Positions 43,335-55,142 of a DNA stretch of 64,000 nucleotides are shown here, in pieces. A program made the position numbers and the translations under genes. The stretch comes from Candidatus Gullanella endobia. GTDB lineage: Bacteria > Pseudomonadota > Gammaproteobacteria > Enterobacterales > Enterobacteriaceae. The stretch's first letter is position 1. Each line of letters opens with the position of its first letter. Under the pieces are notes generated by a model. The model was given only the letters and a program-made list of their open reading frames with translations. It was not told the DNA's origin and made no database searches. The DNA lies in the NCBI RefSeq assembly GCF_900048035.1, contig NZ_LN999832.1, forward strand, positions 806,001-870,000, written 5' to 3'.

Positions 43335-43510
43335 GAAGTAGCTATTATTGTTAATAATCTGATACATAAAATGTAAAGTTATATTTTATTGGGATAAACT
43401 AATTACATATTAATGTCAGCGACATGGTGCATATTTAACTATACTAGCAATATTATATTGATACAATATCGATGATTATCGTATTTACATCTGCAATCTA
43501 ATCTAAAGTT
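43335..43510 (+). pseudogene. gluQ: gluQ (yadB, glutamyl-Q tRNA-Asp synthetase) remnant
   Basis: GluQ glutamylates queuosine in tRNA-Asp. The plus strand from about 43335 reads EVAIIVNNLIHKM then a stop, SYILLG, and WCIFNYTS, collinear and gapless with GluQ NLAVVVDDHFQGV, TEIVRG and ISLYQLFG. E. coli order dksA-gluQ-pcnB matches. Stops interrupt the frame and the N-terminal half is missing. Confidence 0.6.
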
Positions 43511-43862
43511 TAGATAGATACTGACAACAGCGATTGAGATAATAGATATATTATTATCCAATGTGAACTATACTGACGTTATTATTTTCATAATAAATTA
43601 TCTAATTGAATAGATATAAAACTTTTATTTAAATAAAAGTTATCACTTATTTTACTAAATTTAGTAATAGAAAATTGATAGCATTAATATAATGCTAGTT
43701 TTGTCTATTTTCTATAATAAATCAAATATCCGTCTATATTTAAAATAGGTATAGGTAATTTGTTCTTTTATTAATTTTAATTTTTAAAGCTATTTCTATT
43801 TTTAACTATAAAGATATGTTATTTTTATTATAACCGATCAAGTTATACCATAAAATTCTTAT
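43511..43862. other. AT-rich gap before pcnB with a 22-base palindrome
   Basis: A perfect palindrome AACTTTTATTT/AAATAAAAGTT lies at 43620-43641. No gene recognised; the pcnB promoter must be here, or pcnB is read from dksA. Confidence 0.5.
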
Positions 43863-45179
43863 ATGAAAATATTACATAGGCATAGAAATCATTTAACGAT
43901 TATTCCGAGAGATCAACACATTATATCTCGTAAAGATATTAGTAAAAATGCATTAAAAGTCCTTTATCGATTAAACAAAGCAGGATATGAGGCTTATTTA
44001 GCCGGTGGTAGTGTACGTGATCTTTTGCTTGGTAAAAAACCAAAAGACTTCGATATAACTACTAACGCAACCCCGGAGCAAATACGTAAACTATTCCGTA
44101 ATTGTCGTTTAGTTGGCCGCCGATTTCGATTAGCTCATATTATATTTGGATCTGAAATTATTGAAGTAGCTACTTTTCGTGGTCATCATAAAATGATAGA
44201 ACTTCAAGAAAGTGCGATGGAATCAACTCTAATTGGCCATAATGGTATGTTGCTTTACGATAACATTTTTGGGTCTATCGAAGAAGATGCTCAACGCCGT
44301 GATTTTTCTATAAATAGTCTTTATTATAATGTAGCTGACTTTACTCTGCGAGATTATAACAGTGGAATAAAAGATCTACAAGAAGGCACTATTCGTTTGA
44401 ATGGTGATCCGGAAACTCGCTATCGAGAAGATCCAGTTCGCATGCTGCGTGCAATACGATTTTCTGCTATGTTAAACATGAATATTAGTCACGAAACCGC
44501 TGAACCGATTTCCCGTTTGGCAAGGTTATTACATAATGTTCCACCGTCTCGTTTATTTGAAAAAGCAATTAAATTACTTCAAACAGGTTATGGCGAAACG
44601 ACTTACCGATTACTATGTAAATATCAACTGTTTCAATCGCTTTTTCCGCTGATTAGTTGTAACTTTACTAAGCATGGTGATAGCTATATAGAACAGATGA
44701 TAATTCGTGTTCTGATCAAAAGTGATTATCGTTTTCACAATAATATGCGGATTAATCCAGCTTCCCTATTTTCTGCCATGTTATGGTATCCACTACTAAA
44801 ATGTACGAAAAAATTAATACAGAAGAACAATTTATCTTATTTTCAGGCATTTTCTTTAGCAATTAATAAAATTTTAGATGAACAATGTTTAACGTTATCC
44901 ATCCCAAAACGTTTAACTACCCTAATGCGAGATATATGGCAAATGCAATTTCGACTACTATGTTACCAAGGAAAAAATCCAAAAAAGTTAATGGAACATC
45001 CCAAATTCCTAGATGCTTATAATTTGCTAACTCTACGAGCTGAAGTTGAAAATGATTATAAATTACAGTTAGCTAGTAAGCGGTGGAATGAGTTTCAATT
45101 CACTTCATCGCTGCAGAAAAATAATATATTTTCTGCTTTTAATAAGAATCGTTTAACACCGAATCGCAATAGAACTTAA
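43863..45179 (+). CDS. pcnB: Poly(A) polymerase I PcnB
   Basis: PcnB adds 3' poly(A) tails that speed RNA decay. The 438 residues match E. coli PcnB (about 465). The nucleotidyltransferase motif [19 protein letters not shown], with the DxD pair, is at residues 42-60. [28 protein letters not shown] and [14 protein letters not shown] follow. The arginine-rich C-terminal tail of E. coli PcnB is missing; the product ends [12 protein letters not shown]. Its stop overlaps the folK start (TAATG). With rne it forms the RNA-decay pair in this window. Confidence 0.94.
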   Translation: MKILHRHRNHLTIIPRDQHIISRKDISKNALKVLYRLNKAGYEAYLAGGSVRDLLLGKKPKDFDITTNATPEQIRKLFRNCRLVGRRFRLAHIIFGSEIIEVATFRGHHKMIELQESAMESTLIGHNGMLLYDNIFGSIEEDAQRRDFSINSLYYNVADFTLRDYNSGIKDLQEGTIRLNGDPETRYREDPVRMLRAIRFSAMLNMNISHETAEPISRLARLLHNVPPSRLFEKAIKLLQTGYGETTYRLLCKYQLFQSLFPLISCNFTKHGDSYIEQMIIRVLIKSDYRFHNNMRINPASLFSAMLWYPLLKCTKKLIQKNNLSYFQAFSLAINKILDEQCLTLSIPKRLTTLMRDIWQMQFRLLCYQGKNPKKLMEHPKFLDAYNLLTLRAEVENDYKLQLASKRWNEFQFTSSLQKNNIFSAFNKNRLTPNRNRT

Positions 45180-45697
45180 TGGAACGAATCTGGATCGCTA
45201 TTGGTAGTAACTTTGGGAAACCTTTAAAACAGGTAAATACTGCGCTTTCAGAATTAGCAAAGTTACCGAAAACCAGATTTTTAGCTTGCTCATCTTATTA
45301 TCGGAGTCGTCCGCTTGGTCTACAGAATCAGCCCGATTTTTTAAATGCTGTAGCGGTATTAGATACAGCTCTGACACCTGAAATATTACTTAATTACATT
45401 CAAGCAATCGAACTAAAACAGGGGCGTGTACGTAAGGCGAATCGTTTCGGGCCACGTACTTTAGATCTAGATATTTTATTATTCGGTATGCGTACTATTG
45501 TAACTCCTCGTCTAACTATACCGCATTATGATATATATAATCGGGAATTTTTTTTATATCCCCTTAAAGAACTCTCTCCTAATCTTCAATTTCCTAACGG
45601 AGTTATGTTATCTTATTATTTGACTCAAGTACCATATAATAACCTCACTTATTGGAATGAAGATTTAAGCATTACCACTCATATCCCTATAAGATAA
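45179..45697 (+). CDS. folK: HPPK, 2-amino-4-hydroxy-6-hydroxymethyldihydropteridine diphosphokinase
   Basis: FolK activates the pterin for folate synthesis. The 172 residues begin [15 protein letters not shown] and carry the HPPK signatures SSYYRSRPLG, QPDFLNAVA and GPRTLDLDILLFG (the two Mg-binding aspartates). It is slightly longer than E. coli FolK (159) through a C-terminal tail. The start overlaps the pcnB stop by one base, so translation is coupled. pabC upstream is decayed, so p-aminobenzoate may come from outside while the pterin branch persists. Confidence 0.94.
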   Translation: MERIWIAIGSNFGKPLKQVNTALSELAKLPKTRFLACSSYYRSRPLGLQNQPDFLNAVAVLDTALTPEILLNYIQAIELKQGRVRKANRFGPRTLDLDILLFGMRTIVTPRLTIPHYDIYNREFFLYPLKELSPNLQFPNGVMLSYYLTQVPYNNLTYWNEDLSITTHIPIR

Positions 45698-45948
45698 TAT
45701 TATGATAATGTCTATATTATTTTTAGATTTGTGTGTGTTCTTGTCTTATGCTAGAAGATAAGTTTTTTCAATTTTCTATTATGTATTTTCTGACGTAATA
45801 CGGTTTAGTACTGAATGCTCGTATTTTTCCCTTATCTTTTCTATCTCATATATAATAAAATATATATCTCTGAAAAATCTTCTATTAAAATAAAATTTTA
45901 TTTTTTATAATGATATTATATATTTCTGATACATAGAGATTATACACT

Positions 45949-46737
45949 ATGACTACAATTTCTCATTTGCTAAAATGGAAACAACAACAAAAAAAATTTG
46001 CATCTATTACTGTTTATGATGCTGTATTTGCTCGTTTGTTCTCTGAACAGGGAATAAAAGTAATGTTAGTGGGAGATTCTCTAGGAATGACAGTACAGGG
46101 ACATTCCTCAACGTTACCGGTTACTATAGAAGATATAATTTATCACATCCACTGTGTTCGTCGCGGTACTTCTTCATGTTTATTAATAGCCGATTTGCCG
46201 TTTATGAGCTATGCAACACCAATACAAGCATTTAAAAATGCTGCAGTATTGATGCGTGCTGGCGCAAATATTGTTAAGCTTGAAGGTGGTTCTTGGTTAT
46301 CCGATACAGTCAATGGTCTGACTGAAAGAGCAGTACCCGTCTGTGGCCATCTTGGCTTAACTCCACAATCAGTGAATATTTTTGGTGGCTATAAAATTCA
46401 GGGGCGCGATTTAGATAGTGCAGAACATCTACTGACTGATGCACTAGCACTTGAACAGGCCGGTGCTCAATTGTTAGTGTTAGAATGCATACCTGTTACT
46501 TTAGCAGAACGTATTACACATGAACTAACTATTCCAGTTATCGGTATTGGTTCAGGTGCTGTAACAGACGGTCAGATTCTTGTTATGCAAGATGTACTTG
46601 GTATCAGTGGTGATAGAGCACCATCCTTCGCTAAGGATTTTTTATCAACAGGCGGGAGTATTGCTGCTGCCATACGTAGCTATATACAAGATGTAGAAAA
46701 AGGCTGGTTTCCAGCAATAGAGCATAGTTTTCAATGA
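45949..46737 (+). CDS. panB: Ketopantoate hydroxymethyltransferase PanB
   Basis: PanB makes ketopantoate from ketoisovalerate, the first step to pantothenate. The 262 residues match E. coli PanB (264). [19 protein letters not shown] holds the metal and substrate residues (about 41-60). [26 protein letters not shown] and LVLECIP are conserved, as is [17 protein letters not shown]. It follows folK by 250 bases as in E. coli. The next E. coli gene, panC, is not intact here. Confidence 0.95.
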   Translation: MTTISHLLKWKQQQKKFASITVYDAVFARLFSEQGIKVMLVGDSLGMTVQGHSSTLPVTIEDIIYHIHCVRRGTSSCLLIADLPFMSYATPIQAFKNAAVLMRAGANIVKLEGGSWLSDTVNGLTERAVPVCGHLGLTPQSVNIFGGYKIQGRDLDSAEHLLTDALALEQAGAQLLVLECIPVTLAERITHELTIPVIGIGSGAVTDGQILVMQDVLGISGDRAPSFAKDFLSTGGSIAAAIRSYIQDVEKGWFPAIEHSFQ

Positions 46738-48982
46738 TAAAAAAGTCTCAATTAGTATTTATCATATAAATGTTTGTTATTCTATATTCGATAAATAAAC
46801 TATAATATCAGAATTATAGTGTATTAGATTAATTCTAATGACGATTAATTTTTGTAAAGATCAATATAATTCTGATTAATTATAGGCATATTTTAAGCTA
46901 GATTAGCTGAAAAGTTGTTTGTTAGATATCTAATATCTTTTTAAGGATAACAGCGATAAACTACTAATAGCATTAGTAGTTAGAACTTTTAATTTATTTT
47001 TATTTTTTAATATGGTAAAAATCTGAAAACTAGCTTTGTTATTTTTTGCATTAATACAATGATAATTAATTTATGTAATTGGTTTTATTTTTTTTTAAAA
47101 TATTTTTCATTTAACTACTAGTAACTTAGTTTGAGAAGATAAATACTATATCGATAAGTTATAACTTTAGTAATAAAACAATTATTTTAGTGTAGTCTTA
47201 AATTAGATGACTGTATAGTGCAAAAAAATACGAAAATATTGTAGTTATTGAATATTAATAAATATTTAAGTTTGAATATATTTCAATTTTAAAATCTATG
47301 GAAAAACAGATGATTATATTGTTATTTAATATGAAATGTTGTTTATTGTGCATGAATAAGAAATAATACTAATATAAGTAAAACTTTTATTAAATAAAAA
47401 CATTAATTATCTCGTTGCGAAAACAGTACTTTAATTTATATTATTAATACTATCAAAATAGATCTAAAACGATTCAAAATAGCAACACTTGTAACATTAA
47501 TATAATTATTAATCATGCTAACATATAAATAATAAGCTATAATATAATTAGGTATAGCTATAATTAACAATTAGTAGTTATTTACTACTATACTAAAGTC
47601 AGTGCTGAAAATAGTAAGATAGTAAGACTATATTTAGTATAGGAGTGACTAATAATTGTTAGCATAACTATGCTAAGTATAAAAAATAAATTATATGCAT
47701 TAAAATCCGTTTATTAATTTAAAATATCTTCAATCTTCAATTTAATAAGATTACTAAAAGATAATAGAATATACTACTATAGTAAAGTAGTAGTTTGTAT
47801 ATTATTATTAATAATATTTTTGATAGTTAGTTGATTTTTTTCGTAAAATATTTCAATTAAATATAATTTAACACAATTTTATTTTATAATTTTTTAAATG
47901 ATTAAAAACTATTAAAGATTTGTTTTTATATATCTTTTTATGTTATTATATAATAGCAATTAAGATATTAATTCAAATTTAATAACGAACTTTTAATGAA
48001 AACATAATATGAATTACTATATAGTTATAGTACTAAATATTATTTAGATCTTAAAAACTGTATATTATTTAGATCTTAAAAACTATATAATATTAACGGT
48101 TAATTTTGAGGATAATAATTTTTGATTTTTTAATTAAAATAAATTAACCAAGCGCACTTTTTGTATATACTCCCTAGAGATATACAATTAAGATACATAT
48201 TTCGATTATAATCTATTTATTCCATGCGATAAAGCATGCTTATTTCTTAATGTAGTACGTTTGAATCGGTAATTTTAAAAAAGATTTTATTAAATTTCTG
48301 TTAAGAGAGGATTTCACATTAATAATCTCTAGTCTTTATTATTAAGAAATAACTCTTACTTTATTAGTATTTTATTTAAAAATTATATATAATAATGATT
48401 ATTTTCGTCCCTTGTAATCAAGTAAATAGTTAGTTTTCATATTGCAATTTTATCTATGCTTAGATTTAATTTATTATAATTAGCCTATATATTTATAATA
48501 ATAAATTTTTTATATAAAAATGTTATAATATTCTTATTTATACTGATCTTAATTACATATATTGTATATTAGTTAATCAATATAAAGATAGTTATTAATA
48601 ATATTAATCATTAAGCTTTAGATTATTAATATCAGATCCTGAAGAATATACAAATAAAAATTAATTTAATTAGAATATCTAATCTTCTATACAATATTTT
48701 TAAAGAAAAATACTAATTAATTAAGCTAATCTCTGCTTTATGATAGTTTTTAAAAATTATTATCTTTTTATTAAGTTTTTTATTAGAATAATTTATATAT
48801 TTTTAAGTAAAAATTAAAATTTGCTTTAACGTTTTATTCATATTTTTATAAAATTTTTTACTTAACTAGCTAAAATATTTCTAGAATAGAAATTAACGGT
48901 AAAAACTGCTATTCCAATGATGAGTTTTAACACTAAAATTTGTATATTCAGTAAATAGCGAATAAAACCAAAAAGAACTCAG
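46738..48982. other. 2.2 kb AT-rich gap between panB and lpd
   Basis: In E. coli panC, panD and about 20 kb of other genes separate panB from lpd. No gene is intact here. A weak panC-like start (MFVILYSINKL near 46770) and RLILMT near 46830 could be panC traces, but I would not rely on them. A 10-bp hairpin lies at 46959-46981 and a tandem repeat at 48037-48086. Confidence 0.4.
48037..48086. repeat. Tandem duplication of a 25-base unit
   Basis: Two adjacent copies (48037-48061 and 48062-48086) of ATATTATTTAGATCTTAAAA plus ACTGT/ACTAT differ at one base. It is a recent local duplication in non-coding DNA. Confidence 0.85.
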
Positions 48983-50410
48983 TTATTTTTCTTTCTTTGC
49001 TTTAGTATTAAGCAAATCAGTAATAGTGCCAGAATATATTTCTGACGCTAAACCTATTGACTCATGCAATGTAGGATGCGCATGTATAGTTAGTGCGATA
49101 TCTTCTACATCGCAGCCCATTTCAATTGCTAAACCGATTTCACCTAGTAGTTCTCCGCCATTAAAACCAACTACAGCTCCACCAATAAGCTTATGATTTT
49201 CTTTATTAAAAATTAGCTTAGTTATACCATCCTGGTAGTCAGAAGCAATAGCACGACCGGAAGCAGCCCATGGGAAAATAGCGACTTCATAGCTGATATT
49301 TTTTTCTTTTGCTTCTTTTTCTGTTAGACCAACCCATGCTACTTCTGGATCGGTATAAGCAATAGAAGGAATGACCTTAGGATCGAAATAACATCTCTTA
49401 CCAGCAATAACTTCTGCTGCTATATGGCCCTCGTGAGTACCTTTATGCGCCAGCATAGGCTGACCGATAATATCACCGATAGCATAAATATGTGGTACAC
49501 TAGTGCGCATTTGTTGATCAACACGGATAAAACCGTAATTATCAACTTCTATTCCGATCTGATCGACATCTAGTAACTTACCGTTTGGCACACGACCGAT
49601 AGCAATCAAAAGAGCATCATAACGTTGTGTTTTTAATGGTATATTTTCCCCTTCCATCATGACATATATACCATCTTCTTTACTTTCCACTTTAGTAACT
49701 TTAGTGTTTAGCATCAGATTAAAATGAGAACTGATATGCTTAGTGAATACTTTTATTATATCTTTATCTGCCGCTGGAATAACCTGATCACACATTTCTA
49801 CTATGTTAATTTCTGATCCTAATGCATGATAAATAGTTGCTATTTCTAATCCAATAATTCCACCACCCATAATCAGAAATCGGTTTGGTATTGACTTTAA
49901 AGCGAGTGCATCAGTAGAATTCCATATACGAGGATCATTATAAGGAACAAATGGCAATTGAATCTGACGAGAACCTGCAGCGATAATAGCATTTTCGAAG
50001 AAAATAGTGGCAGTACTATTTTTATTTTCTACTTTTAATGTGTTAACATCAATAAATTTACCATAACCATTTATTATTTTAATGTCACGTGCTTTAGCCA
50101 TACGGCTTAGGCCGCAGGTCAGTTGATTGACTACCTTTTCTTTCCAGGTTCGAACTTTATTAATATCGATCTTCGGCTCATCAAAAATGATACCATTATT
50201 CCTTATCGCCTTAGCTGATTTGATAACTTTAGCAACGTGCAATAGTGCTTTAGAAGGAATACAACCTACGTTTAAGCAAACCCCGCCGAGAGTGGAATAA
50301 CGTTCGACTAGGACGGTTTCTAGACCTAAATCCGCACAGCGAAATGCCGAGGAATATCCGCTAGGTCCTGCCCCAACCACTAAAACTTGAGTTTTTATTT
50401 TAGTACTCAT
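48983..50410 (-). CDS. lpd: Dihydrolipoamide dehydrogenase Lpd
   Basis: Lpd is the E3 subunit of pyruvate dehydrogenase, reoxidising lipoyl groups and making NADH. The 475 residues match E. coli Lpd (474). The FAD motif VVGAGPSGYSSAFRCADLG, the redox pair GGVCLNVGCIPSK (near 44-49), the NAD motif GGGIIGLEIATIYHALG and the active His-Glu in HAHPTLHES are all present. It is last in aceE-aceF-lpd order, 200 bases after aceF, which leaves room for its own promoter. oxoglutarate dehydrogenase, which shares E3, is not in the window. Confidence 0.97.
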   Translation of the reverse strand: MSTKIKTQVLVVGAGPSGYSSAFRCADLGLETVLVERYSTLGGVCLNVGCIPSKALLHVAKVIKSAKAIRNNGIIFDEPKIDINKVRTWKEKVVNQLTCGLSRMAKARDIKIINGYGKFIDVNTLKVENKNSTATIFFENAIIAAGSRQIQLPFVPYNDPRIWNSTDALALKSIPNRFLIMGGGIIGLEIATIYHALGSEINIVEMCDQVIPAADKDIIKVFTKHISSHFNLMLNTKVTKVESKEDGIYVMMEGENIPLKTQRYDALLIAIGRVPNGKLLDVDQIGIEVDNYGFIRVDQQMRTSVPHIYAIGDIIGQPMLAHKGTHEGHIAAEVIAGKRCYFDPKVIPSIAYTDPEVAWVGLTEKEAKEKNISYEVAIFPWAASGRAIASDYQDGITKLIFNKENHKLIGGAVVGFNGGELLGEIGLAIEMGCDVEDIALTIHAHPTLHESIGLASEIYSGTITDLLNTKAKKEK

Positions 50411-50610
50411 TATAACCTCTTAGTTGATTCTTCGGCAGATCAAATTTTTTATTTGATAACGTGTATTTATACAATATTAATGTATTCAATAAATATTTTT
50501 ATAGAAATTAGTATATAGAAACGCTAGTAAACTATAAATGTATTACGATAAAAGCTTTTAATAAATTACGATAAATGCACAATAAGTTATTCTGGTAATC
50601 TTATAAGTAA

Positions 50611-52059
50611 TTACATTAATAGGCGACGAATATCAGACATCATATTATTGATAAAACTAATGAAACGTGCACCATCTGCACCGTCGATAAATCGGTGATC
50701 ATAGGATAGTGACAATGGTAACATCAAACGCGGAATAAATTCTTTACCATTCCATATTGGTTTTATCAATGATTTTGATATACCAAGAATCGCTACTTCT
50801 GGCGCATTAATAATAGGCGTAAAAGCAGTACCGCCAATACCTCCTAAATTTGATATAGTAAAGCAGCCACCTTGCATATCTAATGTAGTTAGTTTACCGG
50901 CACGTGAATTTTGTGAGATCTCTGTTAGCTCACGTGATAGCTCTAAGATATCTTTTTTATTAACATCTCGAAATACCGGGACAACTAAACCATGCGGAGT
51001 ATCAACCGCTATGCCGATATTGATATATTTCTTTAATGTCAATTTTTGGACATCGTCAACTGATAGAGAACTATTAAAAAGCGGTAATTCTTCTAAAGCT
51101 TTTGCGACTGCTTTCATAATAAATACCAGCAAAGTAATTTTCACATTTAGATTTTTATTTTTAGCTTCAGCATTTTGTTGTTTTCGAAAAGCTTCTACTT
51201 CAGTAATATCAACTTCGTCGAACTGGGTTACATGCGGAATCATAACCCAATTACGATATAAATTTGCACCGGAGATTTTCTGAATTCGGCCAAGCTCTAT
51301 TTTTTCTGTATTACCGAATTTGCTAAAATCTACCTTTGGCCATGGTATTAACCCAGGAAGAGAACCACAATTAGCAGCGTCAACAGATGCGGTTTCGATA
51401 TGTTTAATAGCTTTTTTAATATAATCCTGAATATTTTCACGCAAAATGCGCCCTTTACGACCAGTACCTTTTACATTTTCCAGATTAATATCAAATTCAC
51501 GCGCTAAACGACGAATTACCGGTGTAGCATGTGCATAAGAATCATTATCGGAAAATTTATTTTTACTTTCAGATGCTAACGGAGTAGAAATCACACTTTT
51601 TTTAGTATCTGATACCGTTTTATGAAATAAATCTACAGCTTTTTCGTTTTCAGTAGCTAGTATGGGAGTAGAGGTATTTTCTACTTCGAATATCATAATA
51701 TTCGAACCAGTACTAACTTTATCACCAATATTAATCTTTAACTCTTTAACGATACCTTCAAATGGTGCTGGTATTTCTATTGAGGCTTTGTCACCTTCGA
51801 CAGTGATAAGTGATTGTTCAGCTTTAATCTTATCACCAACTTTAACGAACACTTCAGTTACTTCTACCTCATCATCACCAATATCAGGAACATTAATATC
51901 CTGACAATACCTATTGGAATATTTATCGTCTTCCAGAATAGTCAGTGATTGATCGCTCTTGATCTTTTTGTTTGTACTAAGAAAAGCTTTATTAATTTCT
52001 GGTGTATCTGCACCGATATCTAGTATATTATGATCTGGTGTATTAATTTCAATAACCAT
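50611..52059 (-). CDS. aceF: Dihydrolipoamide acetyltransferase AceF with one intact lipoyl domain and a decayed extra one
   Basis: AceF is the E2 core of pyruvate dehydrogenase. E. coli AceF has about 630 residues and three lipoyl domains; this one has 482. Residues 55-130 are an intact lipoyl domain ([20 protein letters not shown], lipoyl lysine in [13 protein letters not shown]). Before it, residues 1-52 look like a degenerate half domain ([28 protein letters not shown] against [26 protein letters not shown]). The Ala/Pro linkers are gone. The E1/E3-binding domain ([16 protein letters not shown]...[11 protein letters not shown]) and the catalytic domain with [13 protein letters not shown] are intact. 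Confidence 0.95.
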   Translation of the reverse strand: MVIEINTPDHNILDIGADTPEINKAFLSTNKKIKSDQSLTILEDDKYSNRYCQDINVPDIGDDEVEVTEVFVKVGDKIKAEQSLITVEGDKASIEIPAPFEGIVKELKINIGDKVSTGSNIMIFEVENTSTPILATENEKAVDLFHKTVSDTKKSVISTPLASESKNKFSDNDSYAHATPVIRRLAREFDINLENVKGTGRKGRILRENIQDYIKKAIKHIETASVDAANCGSLPGLIPWPKVDFSKFGNTEKIELGRIQKISGANLYRNWVMIPHVTQFDEVDITEVEAFRKQQNAEAKNKNLNVKITLLVFIMKAVAKALEELPLFNSSLSVDDVQKLTLKKYINIGIAVDTPHGLVVPVFRDVNKKDILELSRELTEISQNSRAGKLTTLDMQGGCFTISNLGGIGGTAFTPIINAPEVAILGISKSLIKPIWNGKEFIPRLMLPLSLSYDHRFIDGADGARFISFINNMMSDIRRLLM

Positions 52060-52074
52060 TATTTACTTTACCTC

Positions 52075-54747
52075 TTATGCTAAACGCGGGTTAGCTTTCT
52101 CTGAATTAATTTCAAATTTTTTAATAGCTTTCGCTACAATATCAATGCCGATATCACCGCGTTTAGCCAATTCACCTAATGCTGCTACCACCACATATCT
52201 ATGGTCTACTTCAAAATGATAACGTAAATTCTCTCGGCTATCTGAACGACCAAAACCATCGGTACCAAGAACATGAAAATCGTTAGTAGGAATAAAATTT
52301 CGGATCTGTTCTGCGAATAATTTCATGTAATCGGTAGATGCAACTACTGGCGCATTATTTAGTATAGTTGTTACATAAGGTACTCGCGGAGTTTCTGTTG
52401 GATGAAGCATATTCCAGCGTTCGCAATCCTGGCCATCGCGTGCTAAGTTAGTAAACGAAGTCACGCTATACACATCAGAGTTTATGCCATAGTCTTTTAA
52501 TAGAATCTGAGCTGCTTTACGTACATGTCGTAGAATAGCGCCAGAACCCATTAACTGCAACTTACATGCATCGTTACCACTATCTAGTGTTTCGAGCTTA
52601 TAGATCCCCTTTCGAATACCTTCTTCCGCATTTTTTGGCATAGCAGGCATAGTGTAATTTTCATTTAGAGTAGTCAAATAATAGTAAATATTTTCCGGAT
52701 TATTACCATACATTCGTATCAGACCATCATGCATGATAACTGCAATTTCATAGGCATAAGCTGGATCATAGGAGATGCAGTTTGGAATAGTTAGAGATTG
52801 AATATGGCTATGACCATCTTCATGCTGTAATCCTTCACCGTTTAAAGTTGTTCGTCCAGAAGTACCACCAATAAGAAAACCACGCGCTTGTTGGTCACCC
52901 GCTGCCCAACATAGATCGCCTATACGCTGAAAACCGAAAATCGAGTAATAAATATAAAATGGAATCATTGGAAAATCGTTATTACTGTAGGAAGTAGCTG
53001 CTGCTAGCCAGGAAGCGGCAGCACCCAATTCATTAATTCCTTCTTGTAGAATCTGCCCTGTTTTATCTTCACGATAATAAGCTACTTGCTCACGGTCCTG
53101 CGGCGTATATTTCTGACCGTTAGGACTATAGATACCTATCTGACGAAAAAGACCTTCCATACCAAATGTACGAGCTTCATCGGCAATAATCGGAACTAGA
53201 CGATCTTTTATTGATTTATTTTTTAACATTATATTTAGTACTCGAACAAAAGCAATAGTAGTAGAGATTTCTTTCTTTTGTTCTTCTAAAAGCGGTGTAA
53301 AATCTTCAAGCGTAGGTAATTTAATTGGTTTTGTAAAATCTTTTAAACGGCTTGGCAAATAGCCGTTTAATGCTTTTCGACGTTCATGCAAATAAGTATG
53401 TTCTAAAGATCCTTCTTTAAATATAATATAAGGTAGTTCTTCAATTTTTTCATCTGTAATATCTTTCAAGTTAAAACGATCACGAAAGTAACGTACTCCA
53501 TCCATGTTCATTTTCTTAACTTGATGGGCAATATTCATACCTTCTGCAGTTACACCCATTCCATAGCCTTTAATTGTATGCGCTAGAATTACTACAGGCT
53601 TATCGACAGTATTTTTAGCCTTTTGTAGAGCAGCGTAGATTTTTTTCGGATCATGACCGCCTCGGTTGAGCGCCCAAATCTCATCATCGCTCATATCCTT
53701 CACTAGCGCAGCAGTTTCCGGATATTTACCAAAAAAATTCTCGCGCACATATGCACCGTTTTTCGACTTAAACGTCTGATAGTCACCATCAACAATTTCG
53801 TTCATTAACTGAATTAACTTACCAGAGTTATCTTTACGTAGTAATATATCCCATCGACTACCCCAGATGACTTTAATGACTACCCAACCAGCACCACTGA
53901 ATACACCTTCTAATTCATTAATAATTTTACTATTACCAGTGACGGGACCATCTAGACGCTGAAGGTTACAATTAATAATAAATACTAAATTGTCTAGCTT
54001 TTCACGGGCTGCAATCGTGATAGCACCTTTAGATTCTGGCTCATCCATCTCACCATCGCCTAAAAAGGCGTATACAGTTTGATTACTGGTGTCTTTTAAT
54101 GCACGATGATTCAGATATTTAAGAAATTTTGCTTGATAAATGGCACTGATTGGGCCAATTCCCATCGATACCGTTGGAAATTGCCAAAATTCTGGCATTA
54201 ATTTCGGATGTGGATAAGATGATAATCCTTTACCATTTACTTCTTGTCTGAAGTTATTTATTTGATCTTCACTTAGACGGCCTTCAAGAAAAGCACGAGC
54301 ATATACACCTGGTGAAATATGTCCTTGAAAATATACTAAATCGCCACCGTCTTTGTTATTTCGTGCACGAAAGAAATGATTAAAGCACACTTCATAAATA
54401 GTAGCAGACGATTGAAATGATGCTATGTGACCTCCTAGTTCTAAATCTTTTTTCGATGCATGAAGTACTATCATAACAGCGTTCCAACGAATAGCAGAAC
54501 GGATACGACGCTCGATTTCTAGATTACCTGGATATTCTGGTTCATCTTCAAGTGAAATAGTATTGATGTAGTTACATCTAGTAGAATTTTGTCTAATAGC
54601 GATTCCATTTTTACAAATCTCATTTAACACTTGATCAATTAAAAATTTTGCGCGTTCAATGCCTTCTTTACGAATAACAGATTTGATTGCTTGGAGCCAG
54701 TCGCGTGTTTCGATCGGATCCACGTCATTATACAAATGTTCTGACAT
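52075..54747 (-). CDS. aceE: Pyruvate dehydrogenase E1 component AceE
   Basis: AceE decarboxylates pyruvate with thiamine diphosphate. The 890 residues match E. coli AceE (887), starting MSEHLYNDVDPIETRDWLQA. The cofactor motif GDGEMDEPES...NCNLQRLDG lies near residues 230-265; GHISPGVYARAFLEGR and EGLQHEDGHSHIQ are conserved. It leads aceE-aceF with a 15-base gap. The usual upstream regulator pdhR is not seen; the upstream DNA instead holds zapD, yacG and mutT fossils, so pyruvate control by PdhR has probably been lost. Confidence 0.97.
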   Translation of the reverse strand: MSEHLYNDVDPIETRDWLQAIKSVIRKEGIERAKFLIDQVLNEICKNGIAIRQNSTRCNYINTISLEDEPEYPGNLEIERRIRSAIRWNAVMIVLHASKKDLELGGHIASFQSSATIYEVCFNHFFRARNNKDGGDLVYFQGHISPGVYARAFLEGRLSEDQINNFRQEVNGKGLSSYPHPKLMPEFWQFPTVSMGIGPISAIYQAKFLKYLNHRALKDTSNQTVYAFLGDGEMDEPESKGAITIAAREKLDNLVFIINCNLQRLDGPVTGNSKIINELEGVFSGAGWVVIKVIWGSRWDILLRKDNSGKLIQLMNEIVDGDYQTFKSKNGAYVRENFFGKYPETAALVKDMSDDEIWALNRGGHDPKKIYAALQKAKNTVDKPVVILAHTIKGYGMGVTAEGMNIAHQVKKMNMDGVRYFRDRFNLKDITDEKIEELPYIIFKEGSLEHTYLHERRKALNGYLPSRLKDFTKPIKLPTLEDFTPLLEEQKKEISTTIAFVRVLNIMLKNKSIKDRLVPIIADEARTFGMEGLFRQIGIYSPNGQKYTPQDREQVAYYREDKTGQILQEGINELGAAASWLAAATSYSNNDFPMIPFYIYYSIFGFQRIGDLCWAAGDQQARGFLIGGTSGRTTLNGEGLQHEDGHSHIQSLTIPNCISYDPAYAYEIAVIMHDGLIRMYGNNPENIYYYLTTLNENYTMPAMPKNAEEGIRKGIYKLETLDSGNDACKLQLMGSGAILRHVRKAAQILLKDYGINSDVYSVTSFTNLARDGQDCERWNMLHPTETPRVPYVTTILNNAPVVASTDYMKLFAEQIRNFIPTNDFHVLGTDGFGRSDSRENLRYHFEVDHRYVVVAALGELAKRGDIGIDIVAKAIKKFEINSEKANPRLA

Positions 54748-55142
54748 GGTGGTGTTCCTTATCTATCTTTAATATTAGTTTAGTTTTAGTCTGTTTTCCT
54801 ATACTATATTTCTCATAAGATATAAAAACAGACCTATAGCTTCATACTGAGTCTTTGACTGTATATTCTATAGCCAAGCGAAATATATAACTAAATAATT
54901 AAATATGAGTGTTATATCCAGTTAACGCTACATTGAGAGTTACATGCTAAATATTATATGCTATTTAGCACTTTTTTAAGAAAAAATCAGTTAAATAGTT
55001 TTTTGTAAGATATTATTTACAATAACAATTGTTTATACGACTTTTCATATCAATCAATTATAATAATCATATAAAATCATCTGTTTATGAAACCTGTTAC
55101 ATTATTCATTTCTATCCTTAAATAGTAATAGATTTTTAGTTT
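54748..55142. other. AT-rich gap upstream of aceE
   Basis: It should contain the aceE promoter. No pdhR remnant is readable. By position the right part may be decayed zapD on the plus strand. Confidence 0.4.

Noticed and set aside
46760-46900. panC remnant directly after panB
   Set aside because: A few residues line up with the PanC start, and synteny predicts it, but the match is too thin to annotate.
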